Part shown: in pieces, positions 58,935 through 64,000 of the stretch
How positions within the stretch are numbered: position 1 is the first letter of the stretch
How the letters are laid out: every line of letters starts with the position of its first letter
DNA from: Spirochaetales bacterium Spiro_09
GTDB lineage: Bacteria; Spirochaetota; Spirochaetia; Treponematales; Treponemataceae
Assembly: GCA_001604385.1 (NCBI GenBank)
Contig: LVBK01000033.1
Coordinates: 257-64,256 of the forward strand
DNA: 64,000 nt
Direction: 5' to 3'
Made by a program: the position numbers and the translations under genes
Notes under the pieces: generated by a model
Told to the model about the DNA's origin: nothing
The model's input: the letters and a program-made list of their open reading frames with translations, nothing else
The model's database searches: none

Positions 58935-60668
58935 ATGCCAAAAATTGAAGTCAACGAAAAACTCTTCTTCTCCTTGCTGGGGAAAACTTACGATTATGAA
59001 ACCCTTGAGCAACGATTGACCTGCGCAAAGGCCGAACTTGACGATAAACCGGACCTCAGTCTTTCCGAGACTGAGCGAACTATTAAAATCGAACTGAACG
59101 ATACAAATCGTCCGGATTTATGGTCTACGGCAGGCATAGCCCGTCAATTGCGTCAGCATGCAAAAATTACCGGTGAGCAACATACATCGTATAATTCTTT
59201 TTTATCCTCACAGGCAAATGCCCGGGACCACGGAAACCGAACCGTCAAGGTTGATCCAGATCTCAAAACTATTCGCCCCTATATGACAGCCTTCGTCATT
59301 TCCGGTAAACCGATAGATGAGCCAATGCTGTTGGACATCATTCAGACGCAGGAAAAGCTGTGCTGGAATTATGGAAGAAAACGCCGATCGATATCCATGG
59401 GGGTGTACCGCTCAGCGGATATCACCTGGCCCATACATTATACTGCCGTTGACCCCGACACGACATCATTCATACCGCTTGCCGGTGAAAGTAAAATGAC
59501 CTGCCGGCAAATAATCACGGATCATCCGAAGGGGAAAGAATACGGCTGGATACTCAAGGATATGCCCAAATTCCCTCTTTTGATCGATTCCAAGAAAGAA
59601 GTTCTTTCCATGGCGCCGATCATCAATAGTGCGACACTTGGAGCAGTTCAGGTTGGAGATGCCAACCTCCTCGTCGAAATGACCGGAACGGATATGCCAA
59701 CCCTGTTATTGGCGACAAATATCGTAGCCTGCGATTTTGCAGATGCGGGATATAACATATTACCGGTTCAGGTCGAACACCCCTATGACACCGGCTTCGG
59801 GCACAACATAACCACGCCGTATTATTTTCAAAAAACAACCGCAACGACGATCGCGTCAGTTAACCGCTTACTGGGCGCCCAGCTCGGCAAGGATGAAATT
59901 CAGGATGCGCTTGAACGCATGGGCTGCGAAGTAGAAATTTCGGGGGAACACATTACGGTAACACCACCCGCCTATCGGAACGATTTTTTACATGAAGTTG
60001 ACATAATGGAAGACGTAATGATGGGCAAAGAAATATCATTCTTCGCCCCGCTTAAGCCCCGGGACTTTACTATCGGTAGATTGACCCCCATAACCATATT
60101 CAGCAGAAAAACAAAAAGCTTGATGGTAGGGCTTGGCTTTCAGGAAATGATTTTCAATTATTTGGGATCAGGCAAGGATTATATCGAAAAAATGAACCTC
60201 CAGGGAACTGATGCTGAACACAAGATTATCGAGATTTCAAATCCGATGACTGAAAACTTCCAGTTTGTTCGGCCCTCAGTTATTCCATCCTTGTTAATGG
60301 CAGAAGCCCCTTCAGGAAATGCAGTTTACCCCCACCGCATATTCGAGATAGGAAAAGTCGCGTATCTTGAGGAGACGGAAGTTACCGGAACCAGAACCAG
60401 ACAACATCTTGGCTTTCTCTCGGCATCATCCGATGCAAACTTCAATGAAGCGGCAAGTCAAATCGCCAGCCTTCTATATTATCTGGACCATGCATATATC
60501 GTATCAGAGTCACAGGATCCGCGTTTTATTCCAGGCCGTCAGGCGCATATCCTGGTCAAGGGTAAAATCGCCGGAATTTTCGGAGAACTTCATCCACAGG
60601 TTCTGGAAAACTGGACAATCGGGACACCCTGCATTGCAGCAGAAATTGATCTTGAGGCTCTCATGTAA
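58935..60668 (+). CDS. pheT: Phenylalanine-tRNA ligase beta subunit, archaeal/spirochaete type
   Basis: The track starts at 58890; the ATG at 58935 (MPKIEVNEK) follows AAGGAGA and gives 577 residues, against about 800 for the ordinary bacterial subunit. It lacks the bacterial N-terminal tRNA-binding domain and C-terminal anticodon-binding domain. Features are ELNDTNRPDLWSTAGIARQL, the B3/B4 editing-like region around LCWNYGRKRRSISMGVYR, B5 (RNDFLHEVDIMEDVMMG) and a catalytic-like fold. This short type occurs in archaea and spirochaetes. Confidence 0.93.
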   Translation: MPKIEVNEKLFFSLLGKTYDYETLEQRLTCAKAELDDKPDLSLSETERTIKIELNDTNRPDLWSTAGIARQLRQHAKITGEQHTSYNSFLSSQANARDHGNRTVKVDPDLKTIRPYMTAFVISGKPIDEPMLLDIIQTQEKLCWNYGRKRRSISMGVYRSADITWPIHYTAVDPDTTSFIPLAGESKMTCRQIITDHPKGKEYGWILKDMPKFPLLIDSKKEVLSMAPIINSATLGAVQVGDANLLVEMTGTDMPTLLLATNIVACDFADAGYNILPVQVEHPYDTGFGHNITTPYYFQKTTATTIASVNRLLGAQLGKDEIQDALERMGCEVEISGEHITVTPPAYRNDFLHEVDIMEDVMMGKEISFFAPLKPRDFTIGRLTPITIFSRKTKSLMVGLGFQEMIFNYLGSGKDYIEKMNLQGTDAEHKIIEISNPMTENFQFVRPSVIPSLLMAEAPSGNAVYPHRIFEIGKVAYLEETEVTGTRTRQHLGFLSASSDANFNEAASQIASLLYYLDHAYIVSESQDPRFIPGRQAHILVKGKIAGIFGELHPQVLENWTIGTPCIAAEIDLEALM

Positions 60669-60671
60669 ATG

Positions 60672-60699
60672 AAAACCCGCCACTCTGGCGGGTTTTTTT
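60672..60699 (+). terminator. Terminator after pheT
   Basis: AAAACCCGCCA and TGGCGGGTTTT form a perfect 11-bp stem around loop CTC, followed by T. Confidence 0.88.
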
Positions 60700-60814
60700 G
60701 TGACATTGTCACTATCGAATTGCCCCTTACTCTGTACAATTTATTAACAAACCTTGACCGCCCTGATCTGGCCAATACAACGGGGTGGCAATTGTAAGGT
60801 TCTGGAGGTATACC

Positions 60815-61216
60815 ATGGTACGAAAAAAACTGGCACAGATTGTTTTACTCACACTTTTTATCATAACAGCTTTTTATGGGCAAAATTCACGAAGCAACGG
60901 TGCCTATAAAACAATCAACGCCGAGATGGCACGAACTATGTTGCAGAAAAAGGAAGCAATTATTCTTGATGTTAGAACCCCGGAGGAAAACCTAAGCAGA
61001 AGAATTCCCGGAGACATACTAATTCCTGATTATGAACTGGTTCAACGCATTGGAAATGAAATTAAGGACAAAAATCAAACAATAATAGTGTATTGCCGAT
61101 CGGGAAACAGGAGTAAAAATGCAGTCCTACGTTTGATGGAGCTCGGTTATACCTCGGTTTATGATCTTGGCGGGATCAACCGATGGCCCTATGAGACAAT
61201 AGCCGGAAAACGTTAA
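60815..61216 (+). CDS. Exported rhodanese-domain protein
   Basis: The track starts at 60785; the ATG at 60815 follows GGAGG and gives 133 residues. A signal peptide (KKLAQIVLLTLFIITAFYGQ) indicates export. The single rhodanese domain has ILDVRTPEEN and the active-site loop VYCRSGNRSKNAV, with catalytic Cys and the six-residue loop size typical of sulfurtransferases. Its terminal LGGINRWPYET is canonical. A periplasmic sulfur-transfer role is likely. Confidence 0.87.
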   Translation: MVRKKLAQIVLLTLFIITAFYGQNSRSNGAYKTINAEMARTMLQKKEAIILDVRTPEENLSRRIPGDILIPDYELVQRIGNEIKDKNQTIIVYCRSGNRSKNAVLRLMELGYTSVYDLGGINRWPYETIAGKR

Positions 61217-61298
61217 ATTCTCGTCAAAAAAGTAAATAAAGGAGGCTGTAATGCGGCAGTTCTCTGCGCCAGAGCCATACCTGCAGGTAGGAAAACCG

Positions 61299-61313
61299 TC
61301 AATGTGCTACAAT
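61299..61313 (+). promoter_or_regulatory. Extended -10 element of the mlaE operon
   Basis: TGCTACAAT (TGn plus TACAAT, 61305-61313) ends 8 nt before the mlaE ATG. No clear -35 or ribosome site is seen, so a leaderless transcript is likely. Confidence 0.45.
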
Positions 61314-61320
61314 TTATCCT

Positions 61321-62082
61321 ATGCTAGGATATATAACTGAACATCTTGCGGAAACAGGGAAATACTTCACCTTTGTTGGGGAAACACTTCGTTCAATTAT
61401 TGAACGTCCATATCGTCCGGGAAGGATTATTTCCGAAATGGAACACCTGGGAGTGAACTCTATAACCGTTATATTCCTGTCCGGATGCGCAATAGGTATG
61501 ATTTTTGCCCTTCAAATGGTATCTCTTTTACAGCCGTTCCAGGCCGAAATTGGAACGGGCGCAGCCGTAGCAGTGGCTCTTGCCCGTGAATTTGCACCTA
61601 TCATAACAACACTCATGTTAATAGCAAAAAACGGTTCCGCCATGGCGGCAGAAATAGGAACCATGCGCGTAACCGAGCAGATAGACGCACTTGAATCGAT
61701 GTCTGTAAGTCCAGTTCACTACCTGGTAGTTCCCCGTGTCATTGCTTCAATTTGTATTTTTCCTGCCCTGACCATGCTCGCAAATATTGTCGGTGTGATC
61801 GGAGCATATGTCGTATCTACCAAATTATACGGCATTGATTCTGCAAGTTATCTGGATTATATGTTTGATGTCCTGAGTCCCCTGGATGTACATATCGGAT
61901 TGATAAAAGCCTCCATTATGGGCTTTATGGTCTCCACCATATGCTGCTATTTCGGCATGAATACAAAGGCAGGTGCGAAGGGTGTTGGAAATGGAGCAAC
62001 AAGAGCGGTTGTTGTTTCATCAGTATCGATACTGGTTGCTGACTATATTCTGGCAACTCTGATTATGATTATCCTTTCATGA
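61321..62082 (+). CDS. mlaE: MlaE-type lipid ABC transporter permease
   Basis: The 253-residue protein has an N-terminal interfacial helix, then about five TM segments. MlaE features are TVIFLSGCAIGMIFALQMVSLLQPF, ALAREFAPIITTLMLIAKNGSAMAAEIGTMRVTEQIDALESMSVSP (coupling helix with the conserved E-G-TM-x-x-TEQIDAL) and AGAKGVGNGATRAVVVSSVSILVADYIL. With MlaF and MlaD it moves phospholipids between the inner and outer membranes. It overlaps mlaF by 4 nt. Confidence 0.95.
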   Translation: MLGYITEHLAETGKYFTFVGETLRSIIERPYRPGRIISEMEHLGVNSITVIFLSGCAIGMIFALQMVSLLQPFQAEIGTGAAVAVALAREFAPIITTLMLIAKNGSAMAAEIGTMRVTEQIDALESMSVSPVHYLVVPRVIASICIFPALTMLANIVGVIGAYVVSTKLYGIDSASYLDYMFDVLSPLDVHIGLIKASIMGFMVSTICCYFGMNTKAGAKGVGNGATRAVVVSSVSILVADYILATLIMIILS

Positions 62083-62846
62083 TAGATCACACCGGCCTTC
62101 CAATAATCCGTACAGAACGATTGCAAAAAAGATTCGGGAGCCAGATAATACTGGACGGAATCGATTTATCAATTCCGGACAAGTGTATTTACACCCTTGT
62201 CGGACAGTCCGGAACAGGAAAAAGCGTACTTTTAAAAACAATCCTTGGTATGATCAAGCCGGATGCAGGAAAAGTCTGGCTACATGACAGCGAACTAACA
62301 ACCATGAAACATGCAGAACTAATCGCAACAAGAAAACGTTTCGGCTATGCATTTCAATATTCTGCACTCTTTGACTCTATGGATGTGGGGGAAAATATTG
62401 CATTCCCGTTACGGGAAGTATTGGGAATAACGGACAAGAAAGTGATAACACAAAAAGTCTCCCGAATGCTTGAATGGATCGAGTTGCCCGGCATAGAAAA
62501 AAAAAGAATCGACGAGCTTTCCGGTGGCATGAAAAAGCGGATCGGAGTTGCCCGGGCACTGGTGATGCAACCGGAAGTTCTTTTTTTCGATGAACCAACC
62601 ACCGGTCTTGATCCGGTACTTTCAGAGACCATACACAATCTGGTAATCCGGGTGCATAAAGAACTGGGTATTACCTGTATGCTTATAACACATGATATTC
62701 CGGCAGCTTTTAAAATGTCGGATCGTATAGCATTTCTTGACAAAGGGAAAATAGTTGCAGAAGGAACACCACAGGATATCGCGGCATCTGAACATGAAAT
62801 GGTACGCGACTTCATAAGAATAGCATTTAACAAGCTGGAAGTATGA
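62079..62846 (+). CDS. mlaF: MlaF-type lipid ABC transporter ATPase
   Basis: The 255-residue ABC ATPase has VGQSGTGKSVLLKTILG (Walker A; the GQSGTGKSV form is typical of MlaF), LSGGMKKRIGVARALVMQP (signature), VLFFDEPTTGLDPV (Walker B) and MLITHDIPAAFKMSDRIAFLDKG (H-loop). It powers MlaE. It overlaps mlaE and mlaD by 4 nt each. Confidence 0.95.
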   Translation: MIDHTGLPIIRTERLQKRFGSQIILDGIDLSIPDKCIYTLVGQSGTGKSVLLKTILGMIKPDAGKVWLHDSELTTMKHAELIATRKRFGYAFQYSALFDSMDVGENIAFPLREVLGITDKKVITQKVSRMLEWIELPGIEKKRIDELSGGMKKRIGVARALVMQPEVLFFDEPTTGLDPVLSETIHNLVIRVHKELGITCMLITHDIPAAFKMSDRIAFLDKGKIVAEGTPQDIAASEHEMVRDFIRIAFNKLEV

Positions 62847-64000
62847 ATATAGCACGATATATAAAAGTCGGGATTTTTTTCATAACCCTGGGAACAGCAG
62901 GAGCCGGATATATTGTATTTTCAACAGATGGCTTCAATTCTTTTAATACCAAGGCCTATGAACTCATTATGGAGGACGCAACCGGTCTTAGTACAAATTC
63001 GAAAGTGTACCTTGCCGGTGTTCCTGTCGGAAAAATTAGGGAAATAAGTCTTTCAGACGGAAATGCCCGCATTACCATCGCTTTCCTGAAAGACATTGAA
63101 ATTAGACGCGACGCTATTCTGGAGCGAAAAGCCTCATCAATTCTGGGAACATCAATCCTGTCCCTGTCTCCCGGTTCTCCCGATGAACCCGTATTACCGG
63201 AAGGAGGCAGAATTCTTCCGGGATCCACCGCACGGGACATGTCTGCCCTCATGGGAAGCGCACAAGAAATGAGTACAGAAATAATTCTTATCTTGCGCGA
63301 ATTACAGGAAAACCAATTACACCTTTTACAAACATCTCTTGAAACATTCAATGCAATTGCCCTCAAACTGGATAATCGTTCCGATGCGGAACTTGACCGG
63401 CTTTCACGAATCCTGGAATCCACCGCTCAGATTACAGAGCGGGTTAATGCGCTTCTCGAAACCCGTGAACAGGACATCGCCAAATCGGCGACCGATATAC
63501 ATATCGCCCTCGAAAACTTGCGGATTATCACTTCCGATATCCGAAACGGTCAGGGCTCGGTCGGCATGGCTCTACAGGATGAAAAACTGTATGCTCATTT
63601 GGCAGAAACAGCAGCGCAAGCTGAAATAGCATCACGGAAATTACAACAAACCCTGGACAGCATTACACGCCTTGCAGACAATGCAGACAAAGTAGTTACC
63701 GACGCCGGTGATATGGTCTATAAGGCCACCGGATTTACCGTACAAGTAGATTCTGCAGCACACCATTACATTCAGGGCGGCATAACACAGGGAGGAGCGG
63801 CACTGCGGCTGACGCCACGGAGCAATAAGGGCTGGTACCAGGTTGGCGTAACCAACGATGCGGAATTGAATGCGGAAATTGCCCGTCATGTCGGTCTTTT
63901 TACACTTAGAGGCGGTTTAATGGACGGAAGCGCTGGAGCCGGTCTTAACTTTACCCCAAATAAATGGATATCCCTTTCAGGAGAGGTTTTCCGTTTTACC
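62843..64000 (+). CDS. mlaD: MlaD/MCE-domain protein, 3' end beyond window
   Basis: The reading frame from ATG 62843 stays open to the window end (386 codons); it was not in the ORF track because it has no stop here. There is one N-terminal TM (YIKVGIFFITLGTAGAGYIVF), an MCE domain (about 35-115; TNSKVYLAGVPVGKIREISL, ASSILGTSILSLSPGSPDEP), a coiled coil (about 130-275), and a C-terminal segment of alternating polar/hydrophobic strands with many Gly and aromatic residues (TQGGAALRLTPRSNKGWYQVGVTN, GAGLNFTPNKWISLSGEVFRF) that resembles an outer-membrane barrel. It may bridge both membranes. Confidence 0.88.
   Translation, partial: MNIARYIKVGIFFITLGTAGAGYIVFSTDGFNSFNTKAYELIMEDATGLSTNSKVYLAGVPVGKIREISLSDGNARITIAFLKDIEIRRDAILERKASSILGTSILSLSPGSPDEPVLPEGGRILPGSTARDMSALMGSAQEMSTEIILILRELQENQLHLLQTSLETFNAIALKLDNRSDAELDRLSRILESTAQITERVNALLETREQDIAKSATDIHIALENLRIITSDIRNGQGSVGMALQDEKLYAHLAETAAQAEIASRKLQQTLDSITRLADNADKVVTDAGDMVYKATGFTVQVDSAAHHYIQGGITQGGAALRLTPRSNKGWYQVGVTNDAELNAEIARHVGLFTLRGGLMDGSAGAGLNFTPNKWISLSGEVFRFT

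Overview
The window looks like a chromosomal segment from a free-living, probably anaerobic spirochaete (Spirochaetales). This rests on gene content rather than a database match. The main indicators are an archaeal/spirochaete-type split PheRS (long PheS, short PheT), a Group-III-like phosphofructokinase, a chemotaxis operon with tandem CheW, several LacI-sensor/GGDEF proteins, and an [FeFe]-hydrogenase cluster. Base composition is moderate. No phage, insertion sequence, CRISPR array or rRNA was seen, and almost every ORF of good quality appears intact.

Layout. 1-6.3 kb: a tRNA-Ala(CGC) cut by the window edge, a META-domain lipoprotein, phosphofructokinase, a NifU-type scaffold overlapping a YgiQ radical-SAM protein, a small membrane protein, a SlyD isomerase with a Cys/Gly tail, and a Gx-type transporter. 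6.3-15.8 kb (minus): one chemotaxis operon, mcp-cheW-cheW-STAS-cheA-cheR-cheB-cheY-cheD-TPR. 15.9-24 kb: RlmJ, an HD-GYP phosphodiesterase, the FMN-riboswitch-controlled operon ribD-ribE-ribBA-ribH, and ettA. 24-28 kb (minus): two tandem diguanylate cyclases with periplasmic-binding-protein-like sensors. 28-32.8 kb: an NYN/LOTUS protein, a dispersed repeat, and a large lipoprotein next to a probable outer-membrane barrel. 32.8-38 kb (minus): livK-livH-livM-livG-livF. 38-42.3 kb: a NicO-type transporter, DUF1007 and FeoB/FeoA (minus), divergent from a DtxR-type regulator. 42.3-47.4 kb (minus): a putative H2-sensing operon (2Fe-2S protein, sensory hydrogenase HydS, SpoIIE-like phosphatase, 2Fe-2S protein, catalytic-type [FeFe] hydrogenase). 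47.4-51.3 kb: a methyltransferase (plus), a second copy of the repeat, and an M23 peptidase-bactofilin-YaaR-RicT operon (minus). 51.4-64 kb (plus): tatD-dus, an unknown protein with a GAF-GGDEF cyclase, a rhomboid and a secreted protein, pheS-pheT, a rhodanese, and mlaE-mlaF-mlaD (MlaD runs off the end).

How the parts work together. The chemotaxis operon carries receptor, coupling, kinase, adaptation and response-regulator functions; no CheX, CheC or CheZ phosphatase is in view. Three predicted c-di-GMP synthases and one HD-GYP phosphodiesterase form a signalling set. The Feo genes and the DtxR-type gene share a 70-bp divergent promoter with a palindrome that fits a metal-responsive operator. 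The HydS/SpoIIE/hydrogenase operon looks like an H2- or redox-sensing switch encoded with its own output hydrogenase.

Cross-cutting observation: at least seven genes (META lipoprotein, rlmJ, HD-GYP gene, ettA, dtxR-like gene, the gene at 53265, mlaE) lack a Shine-Dalgarno sequence. Each has a -10-like hexamer placed so that transcription would begin at, or within about 5 nt of, the start codon. This suggests that leaderless transcripts are common in this organism.
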